From Shimwellia blattae DSM 4481 = NBRC 105725 (GTDB taxonomy: Bacteria; Pseudomonadota; Gammaproteobacteria; Enterobacterales; Enterobacteriaceae), in NCBI RefSeq assembly GCF_000262305.1, contig NC_017910.1:2294001-2358000 (forward strand): DNA of 64,000 bases, given 5' to 3'. Under the pieces are notes generated by a model, which saw only the letters and a program-made list of their open reading frames with translations, was not told the origin of the DNA and did no database searches. Shown here one piece after another: positions 37,760 to 48,341 of the stretch. Each line of letters begins with the position of its first letter. Within the stretch, counting starts at the first letter, position 1. Both the position numbers and the translations under genes were made by a program.

Positions 37760-38620
37760 TCAGAGCGCAATGGCCTGAAAATAGTGTTCTGGCTTCGCTA
37801 TCCTGTCCTGTGCGGCGACAACCTGCAGCTCATATTCGCCCATCTGATGGGTGGCAATGATTATCTCGTATACGGCGGCGGTAACATGCTCCAGCGCCTC
37901 CTGCAGCCCGGCCCCCTGCAGCAGTTTGACCAGCAGCAGGCCGCTGGTGACATCCCCGACCCCGACGGGCTGGCGATCGCCAAAGTCCACCAGCGGGCGG
38001 CTGATATGCCAGGCTTCCTGGGCGGTAACCAGCACCATTTCGAAGCGGTCATGCTGGTAACCGGCCCGGGCCAGGTGCTTGATGAGCACAATCTGCGGCC
38101 CTCTGGCAATCAGTTCACGGGCGGCGGCGACGGCCTCATCAACCGAGTGCACCTCATGGCCGCTGAGCATCTCCAGCTCCAGTAAATTCGGGGCGATAAT
38201 ATCACTGGCCGGCAGGCCGTAGCGGGCATGAAACTCCGCCACACCGGGGGCCACAATGCAGCCTTTTTCCGGGTGACCCATTACCGGATCGCAGAAATAC
38301 AGCGCCTGCGGGTTGGCTTCCTTCACTTTGCGCACAATCCCGAGGATATGCTCGCCCTGCTCCGCCGATCCCAGGTAGCCGCTCAGTACCGCGTCGCAGC
38401 GTTTCAGCTGATCGATATCCGCGATCCCCTGAACGATATCCGTCAGGTGCGAAGGCGGCATCACCGTCCCGGTCCATTTCCCGTACTGGGTATGGTTGGA
38501 AAACTGAACCGTATTCAGCGGCCAGACATTAACGCCCAGACGGCGCATTGGAAATTCAGCCGCACTATTACCGGCATGACCGTAAACAACATGTGACTGA
38601 ATGGCGAGGATGTTTTTCAT
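37760..38620 (-). CDS. pdxY: Pyridoxal kinase PdxY
   Basis: PdxY phosphorylates pyridoxal to PLP in the B6 salvage pathway. The 286-residue ribokinase-fold protein has the N-terminal [23 protein letters not shown] near 8-30, which contacts pyridoxal, the [13 protein letters not shown] segment near 109-121 and a [15 protein letters not shown] anion-hole motif near 219-233. It follows tyrS in the same direction with a terminator-like hairpin between, as in the E. coli pdxH-tyrS-pdxY order. Confidence 0.97.
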   Translation of the reverse strand: MKNILAIQSHVVYGHAGNSAAEFPMRRLGVNVWPLNTVQFSNHTQYGKWTGTVMPPSHLTDIVQGIADIDQLKRCDAVLSGYLGSAEQGEHILGIVRKVKEANPQALYFCDPVMGHPEKGCIVAPGVAEFHARYGLPASDIIAPNLLELEMLSGHEVHSVDEAVAAARELIARGPQIVLIKHLARAGYQHDRFEMVLVTAQEAWHISRPLVDFGDRQPVGVGDVTSGLLLVKLLQGAGLQEALEHVTAAVYEIIIATHQMGEYELQVVAAQDRIAKPEHYFQAIAL

Positions 38621-38650
38621 GATGGATCCGAATGGTACACAACAGATAAA

Positions 38651-38679
38651 AACAGGGGCGCGGTGTCTGCCGCGCCCCT
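38651..38679 (-). terminator. Terminator or attenuator between tyrS and pdxY
   Basis: AGGGGCGCGG and CCGCGCCCCT arms with a six-base loop are followed on the minus strand by a TGTTTTTATC tract. It lies inside the operon, so it probably reduces rather than stops expression of pdxY. Confidence 0.8.
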
Positions 38680-38693
38680 TTCAGGTTAACGGG

Positions 38694-39965
38694 TTACTTC
38701 CAGCATATCAGGCAATAGTTTTTCTTGCCGCGACGCAGCAGCGTATAGCGGCCAAACAGACGATCGTTATCGGTAAATACATATTCCGCATCGCTCTGTT
38801 TTTCACCGTTTACCGTGATCGCGTTAGAGGCGATAGTTTTACGCGCCTGCCCACGGGAAGGCTGAAGCTCAGAATCAACCAGCGCCTGGATAAGGTCAGC
38901 ATCACGCTCCAGCTCCACCATCGGCATACCGTCCTGGGCCAGCTGGGCCAGATCCGCCTGCGTCATATCGCTTACGTGCCCGCTGAACAGGCTGGCGGTA
39001 ATGCGTTTTGCCGCATTCAGCCCCTCTTCCCCGTGAACCAGGCGGGTGACTTCTTCCGCCAGGACATACTGGGCGCGCGGCGCTGTACCGCTGTTTTTGT
39101 CTTCTTCTTCCAGGGCATTGATATCGTCAATACTCATAAAGGTGAAGAACTTCAGGAAGCGGTAGACATCCGCATCGGCGGTGTTGATCCAGAACTGGTA
39201 GAACTTGTAAGGGCTGGTTTTCTGCGGATCAAGCCACACCGCGCCGCCTTCTGTTTTACCGAATTTCGTGCCGTCGGATTTGGTGATCAGCGGAACCGTC
39301 AGGCCGAAGACCTGGTTCTGATGCAGACGACGGGTTAAATCGATACCGGAGGTGATATTCCCCCACTGATCAGAGCCACCGATTTGCAGCGCAACATTGT
39401 GGCGCTCATTCAGGCAGGCAAAATCATACCCCTGCAGCAGGTTGTAGGAGAATTCGGTAAACGAGATGCCTACATCATCACGGTTCAGGCGCTGTTTTAC
39501 CGCTTCCTTGTTGATCATCTGGTTCACAGAGAAGTGTTTACCAATATCACGCAGGAAGGTCAGCACGTTCATGTTGCCGAACCAGTCATAGTTGTTGGCG
39601 GCAATGGCAGAATTGTCACCGCAATCAAAGTCCAGGAATGGCGCGACCTGGCGGCGGATCTTCTCCACCCACTCTTTTACGGTATCTTCAGTGTTCAGTT
39701 TGCGTTCAACCGCTTTAAAGCTCGGATCACCGATCATACCGGTGGCGCCGCCCACCAGGGCAACGGGCTTGTGGCCCGCCAGCTGAAAGCGCTTCAGACA
39801 AAGTAACGGAACCAGATGGCCCAAATGCAAGCTGTCGGCAGTCGGATCGAAGCCGCAATAGAGGGCGATAGGCCCCTGAGCCAGACGCTCTGCTAATGCT
39901 TCCTCATCCGTTACCTGGGCTATCAGGCCCCGCTCTTGCAATTGTTGGATCAGATTACTTGCCAT
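38694..39965 (-). CDS. tyrS: Tyrosyl-tRNA synthetase TyrS
   Basis: TyrS charges tRNA-Tyr. I use ATG 39963-39965 ([18 protein letters not shown]), preceded by GGAG, giving 423 residues (424 in E. coli); an upstream in-frame start would add MEIL. Class I signatures are HLGHLVPLL (HIGH-type) near 46-54 and KFGKTEGG (KMSKS-type) near 233-240. A C-terminal S4 RNA-binding domain begins around residue 355 ([20 protein letters not shown]). Confidence 0.98.
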   Translation of the reverse strand: MASNLIQQLQERGLIAQVTDEEALAERLAQGPIALYCGFDPTADSLHLGHLVPLLCLKRFQLAGHKPVALVGGATGMIGDPSFKAVERKLNTEDTVKEWVEKIRRQVAPFLDFDCGDNSAIAANNYDWFGNMNVLTFLRDIGKHFSVNQMINKEAVKQRLNRDDVGISFTEFSYNLLQGYDFACLNERHNVALQIGGSDQWGNITSGIDLTRRLHQNQVFGLTVPLITKSDGTKFGKTEGGAVWLDPQKTSPYKFYQFWINTADADVYRFLKFFTFMSIDDINALEEEDKNSGTAPRAQYVLAEEVTRLVHGEEGLNAAKRITASLFSGHVSDMTQADLAQLAQDGMPMVELERDADLIQALVDSELQPSRGQARKTIASNAITVNGEKQSDAEYVFTDNDRLFGRYTLLRRGKKNYCLICWK

Positions 39966-40105
39966 CAAAATCTCCATGGGTTTACGACTGCACCTCTACC
40001 GGTACACGGTTTTCCGCCGCGCTGGCGGAATAAATAAATGTAAAGACACATAGAATAAAGCGCCAGCCCGCAGAGCGCCAGCGCTTAGCACACCAAAAAG
40101 CGTAA

Positions 40106-40765
40106 TCAGGGGGCCAGGCGATCGATTTTCCACGCAGCGCCATCGCGCTGGTATAAAAAACGATCATGCAGACGGTGTTCCCCGCCCTGCCAGAACTCCA
40201 TCTGATCAATAGTGACGCGAAACCCGCCCCAGAATGAAGGCAGCGGAACTTCGCCTTGCTGGAATTTCTGTTTAAGTTCGAGGAATTTGCTTTCCAGAAT
40301 GCCACGGGCCGAAATCCGGCTGGACTGTTTTGATACCCAGGCGCCAATCTGGCTATCCCGCGGGCGGCTGCTGAAGTATTTCATCACCTCAAGGGTGGAC
40401 AAGCGCTCCGCTTTGCCCTGAACCATCACCTGACGATCCAGCGTATGCCACGGGAACAGCAGGCTTACCCGGTTATTCCCCTCAATATGGTGCGCTTTGC
40501 GGCTACCGAGGTTGGTGTAAAAAACCAGGCCTTTGTCGTCGTAGTGTTTTAATAAGACGATCCGCTGGTAGGGCTGGCCGTGCTCGTCCACGGTGGCGAC
40601 CACCATGGCGGTGGGATCCACCAGCCGGGCATCGCAGGCCTGGCCGAGCCAGCGTTCAAACAGATCCAGCGGGTTGTCGGTCAGATGCTCGCGGCGCAGG
40701 CCGCCCTGGGTATATTCCCGGCGCAAATGGGCAATATGCTGCAAATTTTCATCAGTGTCGGACAT
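40106..40765 (-). CDS. pdxH: Pyridoxamine 5'-phosphate oxidase PdxH
   Basis: PdxH is the FMN-dependent oxidase that makes PLP from PNP or PMP. The 219-residue protein (218 in E. coli) includes the FMN-contacting [23 protein letters not shown] region around 67-89 and the C-terminal signature [17 protein letters not shown] near 192-208. It lies upstream of tyrS and pdxY, so two B6 genes flank tyrS on the same strand. Confidence 0.98.
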   Translation of the reverse strand: MSDTDENLQHIAHLRREYTQGGLRREHLTDNPLDLFERWLGQACDARLVDPTAMVVATVDEHGQPYQRIVLLKHYDDKGLVFYTNLGSRKAHHIEGNNRVSLLFPWHTLDRQVMVQGKAERLSTLEVMKYFSSRPRDSQIGAWVSKQSSRISARGILESKFLELKQKFQQGEVPLPSFWGGFRVTIDQMEFWQGGEHRLHDRFLYQRDGAAWKIDRLAP

Positions 40766-40785
40766 AAAATGTTCTGTAAGAAATC

Positions 40786-40816
40786 AAAAGGTGGAGCCTA
40801 TTTTGCGCTCCACCTT
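40786..40816 (-). terminator. Intrinsic terminator of mliC
   Basis: AAGGTGGAGC and GCTCCACCTT perfect arms are followed on the minus strand by TTTTG. It lies 9 bp after the mliC stop. Confidence 0.82.
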
Positions 40817-40824
40817 GTGAAATC

Positions 40825-41160
40825 TCAACGCCGGGCCGTCTGAAGCTGACAGTTGTTGAGGATCACCCGATCCTGGTAATAGACCGTGGCCTCATTTCCT
40901 TTCGACCAGAACACGTAAATACCGTCGGAATAGCGGGTGCCGGATGCGGAAATGCCCTGTTTCAGGGTGAGGTTTTTATTGTCGTAGATGAAGTTCACTT
41001 CCTGCCGGTCGTTATTCTGGCGTACCGTCAGGGGTTTTTCATCACACTGATACTGCAGCGTATCTGTATGTATGTTGTCCATAAAATGGCTGTACAGGCT
41101 GTTGTAGTAGCTACAGCCGGTCAGCAAAAGGGGTAAGGCGAGTAATAGTTTTCTGCTCAT
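40825..41160 (-). CDS. mliC: Membrane-bound lysozyme inhibitor MliC
   Basis: MliC (YdhA) is an outer-membrane lipoprotein that inhibits C-type lysozyme. The 111-residue precursor has a lipoprotein signal ending in LLTGC, with lipidated Cys16. The mature domain carries YQCDEKPLTVRQNNDRQEV and the conserved inhibitor loop SGTRYSDGIYVFWSKG at about 73-88. E. coli MliC has 109 residues. It lies between anmK and pdxH in the same direction. Confidence 0.94.
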   Translation of the reverse strand: MSRKLLLALPLLLTGCSYYNSLYSHFMDNIHTDTLQYQCDEKPLTVRQNNDRQEVNFIYDNKNLTLKQGISASGTRYSDGIYVFWSKGNEATVYYQDRVILNNCQLQTARR

Positions 41161-41184
41161 TAGAATTATCCTGTAATGTCATCC

Positions 41185-41207
41185 CCAGGGAGGCTATGCC
41201 TCCCTGG
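41185..41207. other. Perfect stem-loop between anmK and mliC
   Basis: CCAGGGAGGC and GCCTCCCTGG arms around TAT, in the 102-bp gap downstream of anmK. No T-run follows, so it may be an mRNA-stabilising hairpin or a Rho-assisted terminator. Confidence 0.5.
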
Positions 41208-41262
41208 TCTCTCCTCCAGTGTACAAATCAGTAACAAATCATGAAGTCAGTTAACTCTGATT

Positions 41263-42375
41263 TTAATGCGGGTTAGCGGGGTAAATCGCCCCCAGCACGC
41301 TGGGCTGTGTGGCACCGGTGACGGAGGGTAAATTGCCGGGCAGGCCAGAGAGTGTCCGGCTGGCAAGCCAGGCAAAAGCCAGGGCTTCCATATCATCACC
41401 GCTGATCCCGAAGGCATCTGTTGGCGCCACTTCGGTGCCGGGCAGCAGGCCGGAAAGCCGGGCCATGATAAGCGGGTTACGACTGCCACCGCCGCATACT
41501 AACAGGCGCTCACAGCCACCGCTTAGCATCACTTGCTCCGCAATGGTGGCGGCGGTCAGCTCTGCCAGTGTGGCCTGTACATCCTGGGGGGCCAGCCCCG
41601 GGAAGGCCTGAAGCTGGCGCTCTATCCAGCTGTAGTTGAAATACTCGCGCCCGGTACTTTTCGGGGCCGGGGCGGCAAAATAGGGGTCGCTCAGCATCTG
41701 CTGGAGCAGCGGAATAATCACCTGCCCGCTACAGGCCCACTGGGCGTCGCGATCGTAGGCTTTCCCCTGCTGGCGCCAGATCCAGGCGTCCATCAGCATA
41801 TTGCCGGGGCCGGTATCAAACCCCCGGACCGGGCTTTGCGGGATCAAAAGCGACAAATTAGCGATACCGCCGATATTGAGCACCATGCGCCGCTCGTCCG
41901 GGTGGGCCAGCAGCGCCTGGTGAAAGGCGGGAACCAGTGGTGCTCCCTGCCCGCCCAGCGCCATATCCCGGCGGCGGAAATCCCCCACCACCGTCACCCC
42001 GGTCAGGGCGGCTATCTGGTTGTTATCACCGATTTGCTGGGTATTGGGGGCGCTGCCGGTGGGCTCATGCCAGACCGTCTGCCCGTGGCAGCCAATGGCG
42101 ATGATATCGTCGCGGGTCAGTTGTTCCCGGCGCATCAGCGCCATCACTGCCTCGGCAAATAGCCGCCCGAGCCGGGTATCCAGCTGCCCCAGTTGGGAGA
42201 GCGTGAGTGACTGCCCCTGGCAGATAGCCAGAATATCCTGTTTTAACGCCAGAGGAATGGGGTGAGTATAGCTGGCCTGCTGTACCACCAGCGAAGCGTC
42301 AATGGCGGCCAGCACCACATCAACGCCATCAAGGCTGGTTCCCGACATCACGCCAATATAGCGACCTGATTTCAT
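41263..42375 (-). CDS. anmK: Anhydro-N-acetylmuramic acid kinase AnmK
   Basis: AnmK converts 1,6-anhydroMurNAc to MurNAc 6-phosphate in murein recycling. The 370 residues show the sugar-kinase phosphate loop [18 protein letters not shown] near 8-25, [11 protein letters not shown] near 95-105 with the DFR motif in VVGDFRRRD, and [13 protein letters not shown] near 181-193. The C-terminal nucleotide-contact loop is [13 protein letters not shown]. Length equals the E. coli enzyme within two residues. Confidence 0.97.
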   Translation of the reverse strand: MKSGRYIGVMSGTSLDGVDVVLAAIDASLVVQQASYTHPIPLALKQDILAICQGQSLTLSQLGQLDTRLGRLFAEAVMALMRREQLTRDDIIAIGCHGQTVWHEPTGSAPNTQQIGDNNQIAALTGVTVVGDFRRRDMALGGQGAPLVPAFHQALLAHPDERRMVLNIGGIANLSLLIPQSPVRGFDTGPGNMLMDAWIWRQQGKAYDRDAQWACSGQVIIPLLQQMLSDPYFAAPAPKSTGREYFNYSWIERQLQAFPGLAPQDVQATLAELTAATIAEQVMLSGGCERLLVCGGGSRNPLIMARLSGLLPGTEVAPTDAFGISGDDMEALAFAWLASRTLSGLPGNLPSVTGATQPSVLGAIYPANPH

Positions 42376-42643
42376 CCGTTGTTCCTTATATATTCCCGCG
42401 CGGTGAGGTACTCCAGCATAATCCTGGCGATAGTGCTATGATTTATTAATACTTTTTAACAATGATACAAAAATAGCACCGTTTGCCGATGCTGAATCGT
42501 TGGTTGATAATGCATTCAGCAGTATTATTTTACTATCTTTACCCTATGTGGGTTGAAGGATATGTTGCTAAGCAGTCTAATACAGGTCGTTTCAGCCGCG
42601 GTGAATGCCTGAAAAGCGTTTATGTATGAACAGGAGAGTCGTA

Positions 42644-43111
42644 ATGATGTCGCGCGCACTGGTAATTTCTTTAGTTGGTTTATCGCTGGTTGGCTGTGCC
42701 AATACCAGCACATTGTCAGGAGATGTCTATTCGGCCTCTGAGGCAAAACAGGTCCAGAATGTCACTTACGGGACTATCGTTCATGTACGTCCGGTACAGA
42801 TTCAGGCAGGCGATGACAGCAACGTTATCGGTGCTCTGGGTGGTGCGGTTCTGGGCGGGTTCCTGGGTAACACTGTTGGCGGCGGTACAGGCCGTTCACT
42901 GGCAACCGCCGCAGGCGCCGTTGCCGGGGGCGTAGCGGGCCAGAGTGTCCAGGGCGCCATTAACAAAACTCAGGGTGTCGAGCTGGAAATTCGTAAAGAT
43001 GACGGAAACACCATTATGGTGGTCCAGAAACAAGGGGATACCCGCTTCTCAGCAGGCCAGCGTGTTGTCATGGCGAGCAACGGCCGCCAGATAACCGTGT
43101 CTCCGCGCTAA
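42644..43111 (+). CDS. slyB: Outer-membrane lipoprotein SlyB
   Basis: SlyB is a glycine-zipper outer-membrane lipoprotein, part of the PhoPQ-controlled envelope response in E. coli. I use ATG 42644 with AGGAG seven bases upstream; this gives 155 residues as in E. coli. The lipobox LSLVGC precedes the lipidated cysteine. The mature protein has the glycine-zipper stretch GALGGAVLGGFLGNTVGGGT and the conserved NKTQGVELEIRKDDGNTIM. It diverges from anmK and converges on slyA. Confidence 0.96.
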   Translation: MMSRALVISLVGLSLVGCANTSTLSGDVYSASEAKQVQNVTYGTIVHVRPVQIQAGDDSNVIGALGGAVLGGFLGNTVGGGTGRSLATAAGAVAGGVAGQSVQGAINKTQGVELEIRKDDGNTIMVVQKQGDTRFSAGQRVVMASNGRQITVSPR

Positions 43112-43122
43112 GTACTGACTTT

Positions 43123-43148
43123 TCAGGCAGCCACTGGCTGCCTGATTT
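43123..43148 (+). terminator. Intrinsic terminator of slyB
   Basis: TCAGGCAGCC and GGCTGCCTGA perfect arms around ACT, 11 bp after the slyB stop, followed by TTTCT. Confidence 0.8.
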
Positions 43149-43222
43149 CTCCGGGGCGCTTTTTTTCACTACGTTTTGAGTTCATGCGCCGCCTGCCCTT
43201 GCCCGGTATTGTGGGTTCTGTG

Positions 43223-43663
43223 TTAGTTTTTTTCCTGTAGCTGAATAATGTTGCGCTCAAGGCGCGCAATCATCTCAATAAGCAAAGACTGCTCCTGCTC
43301 ACTGAATCCGTCCAGGATCTCGCCGCGGGTTTTATCAATCACCGATTCCATTTCCACGATAATAGGCGCCGCTTTTTCCGTCAGTTTTATGCGCTTCGCC
43401 CGTCTGTCGTTGGCGCAGGTATGGCGTGAAATTAATCCCTTCTCTTCCAGCTGATCGAGTGTGCGCACCAGAGACGGCTGCTCGATACCAATCGCCTTCG
43501 CCAGCTGAATTTGCGACTGGTCCGGCGGCAACTGGTGGATATTGTGCAGTGTCACCCAGTGGGTTTGCGTCAGCTCCAGCGGTTTTAAACGGTGGTCAAT
43601 AAGTGCGCGCCAGATACGAACAAGGCGCGATAAATCTGATCCCAGTGGCGATTCCAATTTCAT
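43223..43663 (-). CDS. slyA: MarR-family transcriptional regulator SlyA
   Basis: SlyA is a winged-helix regulator that counteracts H-NS silencing and controls envelope and virulence genes in enterobacteria. The 146-residue protein keeps the DNA-recognition region [22 protein letters not shown] near 59-80 and the wing [16 protein letters not shown] near 82-97. E. coli SlyA has 144 residues. It diverges from ydhIJK; a TTAG-N4-CTAA palindrome 11 bp upstream of its start fits autoregulation. Confidence 0.97.
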   Translation of the reverse strand: MKLESPLGSDLSRLVRIWRALIDHRLKPLELTQTHWVTLHNIHQLPPDQSQIQLAKAIGIEQPSLVRTLDQLEEKGLISRHTCANDRRAKRIKLTEKAAPIIVEMESVIDKTRGEILDGFSEQEQSLLIEMIARLERNIIQLQEKN

Positions 43664-43673
43664 CTCCTTATAA

Positions 43674-43685
43674 TTAGATTGCTAA
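43674..43685. promoter_or_regulatory. SlyA-type operator
   Basis: TTAGATTGCTAA keeps both half-sites of the published SlyA consensus TTAGCAAGCTAA. It lies in the slyA-ydhI gap near the slyA start. Confidence 0.65.
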
Positions 43686-43839
43686 GTTATTATGCTAAAT
43701 TTAGACTATTAATTCAGGTTTTATTCAAAAACACAAATGCCTTACATTTACTGACGTTACGCAAATACCCGCAGTGACATTCTACAACCAGGTAAAGGAA
43801 AACGGCAGAAAATGCCTGCTATTTAAAGGAATAACGCTA

Positions 43840-44076
43840 TTGATTCCCTTAACGTTTCACACCGGATCTCCTCTGCAGGACCTGCTGTTTGGTGCCTCGG
43901 TCTACTTTCCTCCCGTGTTTAAAGCGGTCGGTGCTGGTTTTTTTATCTGGCTGATATTACACAGATTATTCCGGGAATGGATTTACTCTGGCGAGATCTG
44001 GCACCCCAGATTGCTGGATTTGTCCCTGTTTGTGATCTGTGTCAGCACTGCGCTGGCGTTACTGGTGGTGTTATAG
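43840..44076 (+). CDS. ydhI: YdhI, small DUF1656 membrane protein, TTG start
   Basis: YdhI is a two-TM inner-membrane protein encoded with an efflux pair of the AaeX/AaeAB type. TTG 43840 follows AAGGA at 43826-43830 and gives 78 residues, the same length as E. coli YdhI; the conserved core starts at [18 protein letters not shown]. An upstream GTG at 43774 would add an unconserved leader with no good ribosome-binding site. It is 3 bp ahead of ydhJ, so the three ydh genes form one operon opposite slyA. Confidence 0.85.
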   Translation: MIPLTFHTGSPLQDLLFGASVYFPPVFKAVGAGFFIWLILHRLFREWIYSGEIWHPRLLDLSLFVICVSTALALLVVL

Positions 44077-44079
44077 ACT

Positions 44080-44940
44080 ATGAATCTGAAAACAATAAAG
44101 TATTTTTCTACGCTGCTGGTATCCGGCATTGCGATTCTGGCCGGGTGGGTAGCCTGGAACGCCTATATGCAGTCCCCCTGGACCCGGGACGGCAAAGTAC
44201 GTGCCGAGCAGGTCAGCATTGCACCACAGGTGTCCGGCACCATCACCAGCCTGCGGGTTCACGATAATCAGTTTGTCCGGGCCGGTAGCGTGCTCTTCAC
44301 CCTTGATCAGGCGCCGCTGCGCATTGCGGTACTGAATGCCGAAGCCATGCTGGCGAAAGCCCGCTCCGATACGGCGAAGGCCAGCCACGAGGCGCGCCGC
44401 CGCCAGAACCTGCCCCAGAATTATATCTCCGCTGAAGATCTCGATGCGGCGAATCTGAATCTGAAAGCCGCCGCCGCCAGTGAGGCCGCCGCCCAGGCAA
44501 GCCTGAGCCGGGCCCGCTGGGAGCTGGAGCAAAGCGTGGTCCACGCCCCGGTAGATGGCTGGGTCACCAACCTCACCGCCCGGGTCGGCAATTTTGCCAG
44601 CGCCGGTAAACCGGTATTCGCCCTGACAGACAGCCACTCGTTCTATGTGCTGGGCTATTTTGAAGAGACCAAACTGCACAACATCCGCCCCGGGGATCGC
44701 GCGCGGATTACTCTGTACAACGGCAGCAGCGAGCTGACAGGCACCGTGGACAGTATCGGGCGGGCGATTTTCGATCAGAGCACCACCAGCAGCAGTGATC
44801 TGATCCCCGATGTCAAACCCAACATTCCCTGGGTGCGCCTTGCCCAGCGTGTGCCGGTGCGTATCCGGCTTGATCCGGTTCCGGACGGTATCACCCTGGT
44901 ATCGGGGACCACCTGCACTATCTCAGTCAGCCATCCCTGA
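44080..44940 (+). CDS. ydhJ: Membrane fusion protein YdhJ (HlyD/EmrA family)
   Basis: YdhJ is a periplasmic adaptor anchored by one N-terminal TM helix (about 8-26). The 286 residues contain the lipoyl-like half [22 protein letters not shown] near 45-66, a short coiled coil rich in alanine and arginine (about 85-150) and the second lipoyl half [13 protein letters not shown] near 153-165. It should connect YdhK to an outer-membrane channel. E. coli YdhJ has 285 residues. Substrate unknown. Confidence 0.94.
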   Translation: MNLKTIKYFSTLLVSGIAILAGWVAWNAYMQSPWTRDGKVRAEQVSIAPQVSGTITSLRVHDNQFVRAGSVLFTLDQAPLRIAVLNAEAMLAKARSDTAKASHEARRRQNLPQNYISAEDLDAANLNLKAAAASEAAAQASLSRARWELEQSVVHAPVDGWVTNLTARVGNFASAGKPVFALTDSHSFYVLGYFEETKLHNIRPGDRARITLYNGSSELTGTVDSIGRAIFDQSTTSSSDLIPDVKPNIPWVRLAQRVPVRIRLDPVPDGITLVSGTTCTISVSHP

Positions 44941-44942
44941 AC

Positions 44943-46973
44943 ATGGCTATCCCGACACTGAACTGGGCCCGCACGCCCTGGGGGAAAGCCACCTGGCCCC
45001 AGTGGCGTTACGCGCTGCGCAATACGCTCGCCATGTGTATGGCGCTGGCTATCGCCTATGGCCTGGATCTGGATGACCCTTACTGGGCCATGACCTCCGC
45101 CGCGGTGGTCAGCTTCCCGACGGTAGGCGGCGTTATCAGTAAAAGTTTTGGCCGGATCGCCGGCAGCTTTCTTGGCGCCACAGCGGCGCTGATTATCGCC
45201 GGGCACACGCTCAATGACCCCTGGGTATTTTTACTCGCCATGGCGGCCTGGCTGGCAGTCTGCACCTGGGTTTCCAGCCAGTATCAGAATAATGTCTCCT
45301 ACGCTTTTGCCCTCGCCGGTATTACCGCCTCGATTATTGCCTTTCCGGGGGTGAATCTTGATGACATCAGCCAGATCTGGGTTCTTGCCCAGGCCCGGGT
45401 CTGTGAAGTGATCGTGGGGATTTTATGCAGCGGATTTATGATGATGGTGTTGCCTTCCGCCTCAGACGGCAATGCGCTGATAAGCTCGCTCAACACCCTG
45501 CACGCCCGCCTGCTGGAGCACGCGACACTGCTCTGGCGCCAGGAGACCACCGAGAGCATCCGCGCAGCCCACGAGGCGGTTATCAGCCAGATCCTCACCA
45601 TGAACCTGCTGCGCATTCAGGCGTTCTGGAGCCATTACCGCTTCCGCCAGCACAACGCGCTACTCAACTATCTGCTGCACCAGCAGTTGCGCCTGACCAG
45701 CGTCACCTCCGGCCTGCGGCGCATGCTGCTCAACTGGCCAGATCCCCCCGCCCGTTTATGGCCGCTGCTCGATCAGCTACTGGCGGAGCTTGGCCGCCCC
45801 GACACCAGTAAATACCAACTGGCGCGCCTGCTGGCAGAGCACCTCCCCGCCGCGCAAGATGACTACCGCTGCCGGGCGTTTCGCGAGCGGCTGCGCTACT
45901 TTTGCTGGGCCTATCTCGACAGTAGCCGCTGGTTACGCCACCTGGAGGCCGCACCGCTGCACGACGATCTGCGCGCCCCCCGGGCCCGCTCCCTGAGCCG
46001 CCACACCGATAATGTCGAGGCCACCTGGGGGGCGCTCAGAACATTTGTGGTGATCACCCTCACCGGGGCCTGGTGCATTGGCACCCAGTGGTCTTCGGCC
46101 CCGGCGGCCCTGACGCTGGCGGCCATCTGTTGCGTGCTCTACTCCACCTCTTCCACACCGCTGAACTCGGTAACCCTGCTGTTACGGACCTTACTGTTAC
46201 TGTCGCTGTTTGCCTTCGGCGTGAAATTCGGCCTGATGGTGCAAATCACCGAGCTGTGGCAGTTTTTACTGTTTTTGTTTGTGGTGGTGGTGACCATGCA
46301 GTTGCTCCGCCAACAAATGCCCCGCTACACCAGCCTCTGGGCGCAGCTGATTGTCTTTATGGGCTCGTTTATTTCGGTCTCTAACCCGCCGGTATATGAC
46401 TACGGCACGTTTCTGAACGATATTCTGGCGAAAATTCTCGGGGTCGGTATGACGTGGATAGCCTACTCTGTGCTGGCTCCGGGCTCAGACCGGCGCCGGG
46501 GGGAGCGGCACATCCGGGCGCTGCGCGCCGGTTTTGTCGATCAGCTCAGCCGCCTGCCCCGCAACTCCGAACAGCAGTTTGAATCGCTGGTGTATCACCA
46601 TGTCAGCCAGCTGAGCAGCAGCAAAGATGACGAAACCCGGCGCTGGGTCCTGCGCTGGGGGGCGGTATTGCTTAACTGCTCCCATGTGGTCTGGCAGCTG
46701 CGCCACCAGCCGGTCAAAAACGATCCGCTGGGGATAGTCCAGGAGAACTGCATCACCCTGTTACGCGATGTCATGAGCCAGCAGGGGGTGCGCCAGCGGC
46801 CGCTCACCAGCGCGCTTGATGAATTACAGCGCATCTCTGCCAGCCTGGCCCGCCACCACTCCCCGGCGGCCCGGGATCTGGCGGGGGTTATCTGGCGGTT
46901 GTATTGCGCCCTCCAGCAGCTGACGCTGGCACTGCCGGAACCCCGGACAGCGGAAAACCGGCCCCCTCAGTAG
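44943..46973 (+). CDS. ydhK: YdhK, aromatic-acid-exporter family (AaeB-like) efflux protein
   Basis: The 676-residue inner-membrane protein belongs to the fusaric acid resistance/AaeB family. Two clusters of TM helices (about 20-165 and 355-505) are separated by a long cytoplasmic segment and followed by a C-terminal soluble region. It starts 3 bp after ydhJ. E. coli YdhK has 670 residues. Substrate is unknown; a role in toxic organic acid efflux is inferred from the family. In E. coli sodC follows; here ydhF is next. Confidence 0.94.
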   Translation: MAIPTLNWARTPWGKATWPQWRYALRNTLAMCMALAIAYGLDLDDPYWAMTSAAVVSFPTVGGVISKSFGRIAGSFLGATAALIIAGHTLNDPWVFLLAMAAWLAVCTWVSSQYQNNVSYAFALAGITASIIAFPGVNLDDISQIWVLAQARVCEVIVGILCSGFMMMVLPSASDGNALISSLNTLHARLLEHATLLWRQETTESIRAAHEAVISQILTMNLLRIQAFWSHYRFRQHNALLNYLLHQQLRLTSVTSGLRRMLLNWPDPPARLWPLLDQLLAELGRPDTSKYQLARLLAEHLPAAQDDYRCRAFRERLRYFCWAYLDSSRWLRHLEAAPLHDDLRAPRARSLSRHTDNVEATWGALRTFVVITLTGAWCIGTQWSSAPAALTLAAICCVLYSTSSTPLNSVTLLLRTLLLLSLFAFGVKFGLMVQITELWQFLLFLFVVVVTMQLLRQQMPRYTSLWAQLIVFMGSFISVSNPPVYDYGTFLNDILAKILGVGMTWIAYSVLAPGSDRRRGERHIRALRAGFVDQLSRLPRNSEQQFESLVYHHVSQLSSSKDDETRRWVLRWGAVLLNCSHVVWQLRHQPVKNDPLGIVQENCITLLRDVMSQQGVRQRPLTSALDELQRISASLARHHSPAARDLAGVIWRLYCALQQLTLALPEPRTAENRPPQ

Positions 46974-47001
46974 TGAAGGCCGGTCTCCCGGCACCGGCGG
47001 C

Positions 47002-47898
47002 TCAGGGTACGTCGTACCCCAGGGCCGCTTTACGGATCCGGAACCACTGCTGGCGGGACAGCTCCAGCGACAGGGCGCGGACAGCGGCGCGCACCCGTTC
47101 AATACGCCCGGAGCCGATAATCGGCAGCGGCCGGGCGGGCAAGCGCATCACCCAGGCGTACACCACCTGTTCAATGGTATCGGCCCCGATCTCCTGAGCC
47201 ACTGCGGCCAGCTCATCACGCAGCAGCTGGCAGCCCGGATCGCTGAACAGCCGACCGCCCCCCAGGCAGGACCAGGCCATCGGGCGGATACGCGCCTGCT
47301 GAAGCTGGTCAAGGGTGCCATCCAGCAGTGTGGGCTGGTGCAGCGGGGAGATCTCAACCTGGTTGGTGGCCAGGGTGAACGGCAGCCGGGACTGTAACAG
47401 CGTAAACTGCCCGGGGGTAAAATTAGAGACCCCGAAGTGGCGCACTTTGCCGCTTTTATGCAGCGCGAGAAAAGCCTCCGCCACGTCATCTGCGTCCATC
47501 AGCGGGTCCGGGCGGTGGATCAGCAGCAGATCAATATGGTCCGTAGCCAGCTTTTTCAGCGATGCCTCTGCGCTGGCGATAATATGAGCCTGATCGGTAA
47601 TATAGTGGCCAATGGGGTTCCCCGGCAGCGCGGTGGTGGCGATACCACATTTGGTGACGATCTCCATACGCTGGCGCAGATGCGGTGCCAGGCGCAGCGC
47701 CTCACCGAAGGCGGCCTCACACTGGTAGCCCCCGTAAATATCCGCGTGATCGACGGTGGTTATTCCCAGATCAAGATGCTGTTCAATAAACCCCGCCAGC
47801 TCGCGCGGGCTGTAGTTCCACTCCATTAACCGCCAGTACCCCATCACCAGGCGCGAAAACGTTGGCCCCTGGGGCGCCATCACAATGCGTTGAACCAT
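47002..47898 (-). CDS. ydhF: Aldo-keto reductase YdhF
   Basis: YdhF is a predicted NADPH-dependent aldo-keto reductase (TIM barrel). I use ATG 47896-47898 (MVQRIVMAPQGPTFSRLVMG), with AGGA upstream, giving 298 residues exactly as in E. coli. Catalytic features: Asp50/Tyr55-type segment in TVDHADIYGGYQCE near 48-61, Lys in VTKCGIATTA, and His in LLLIHRPDPLMD. A C-terminal LPIIGSGRIERV supplies cofactor contacts. Substrate unknown. It converges on ydhK. Confidence 0.95.
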   Translation of the reverse strand: MVQRIVMAPQGPTFSRLVMGYWRLMEWNYSPRELAGFIEQHLDLGITTVDHADIYGGYQCEAAFGEALRLAPHLRQRMEIVTKCGIATTALPGNPIGHYITDQAHIIASAEASLKKLATDHIDLLLIHRPDPLMDADDVAEAFLALHKSGKVRHFGVSNFTPGQFTLLQSRLPFTLATNQVEISPLHQPTLLDGTLDQLQQARIRPMAWSCLGGGRLFSDPGCQLLRDELAAVAQEIGADTIEQVVYAWVMRLPARPLPIIGSGRIERVRAAVRALSLELSRQQWFRIRKAALGYDVP

Positions 47899-47949
47899 AA
47901 AACGGATTCCTGTTAAAAACACCGGCCCCCAGTATAGCGGCCCGGCGGG

Positions 47950-48189
47950 TTAAAACAGTGAAGGTTGTTGCGGTTCCCGGGGCGTGTCGGGTTTATTTGC
48001 CCGCTGTTTGCGCAGCCACCGCTGGCGGCACAGGCGCAAAACCTCCTGCTTTTGCCCGTCAGACATGGTTTGCCAGGTAAAGCGCTCCTCCCGGCTGCGC
48101 TGGCAGCCGCGACAATACCCCCGCTCATCGGCCTGGCAAATGCCCCGGCAGGGGCTCTGAATCGGGAAGAACTCCAGTTGCTGTGCCAC
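47950..48189 (-). CDS. ydhL: YdhL, DUF1289 cysteine-rich small protein, GTG start
   Basis: A 79-residue protein equal in length to E. coli YdhL. It starts at GTG 48187-48189, five bases after AGGAGG. The DUF1289 cysteine motif is CRGICQADERGYCRGCQRS near 13-31, which may bind metal. Function is unknown. It diverges from nemR and lies 51 bp upstream of ydhF on the same strand. Confidence 0.92.
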   Translation of the reverse strand: MAQQLEFFPIQSPCRGICQADERGYCRGCQRSREERFTWQTMSDGQKQEVLRLCRQRWLRKQRANKPDTPREPQQPSLF

Positions 48190-48312
48190 AATGGCCTCCT
48201 GTTAACACCTCTGCTACAAGTGAAGCTGCTGGCGCAGCAGGATGCAAGTGTTTCCCGCAACAGGCGGCAGATTGTGCCCTTTTTTCACACCGGGCCATGG
48301 GGCTGCTTGCAT

Positions 48313-48328
48313 TAGACCGGACGGTCTA
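48313..48328. promoter_or_regulatory. NemR operator
   Basis: TAGACCG-GA-CGGTCTA is a perfect dyad that contains the NemR box pattern TAGACC-N4-GGTCTA. It lies 13 bp upstream of the nemR ATG. Confidence 0.88.
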
Positions 48329-48341
48329 CTATTGTAGCCTG

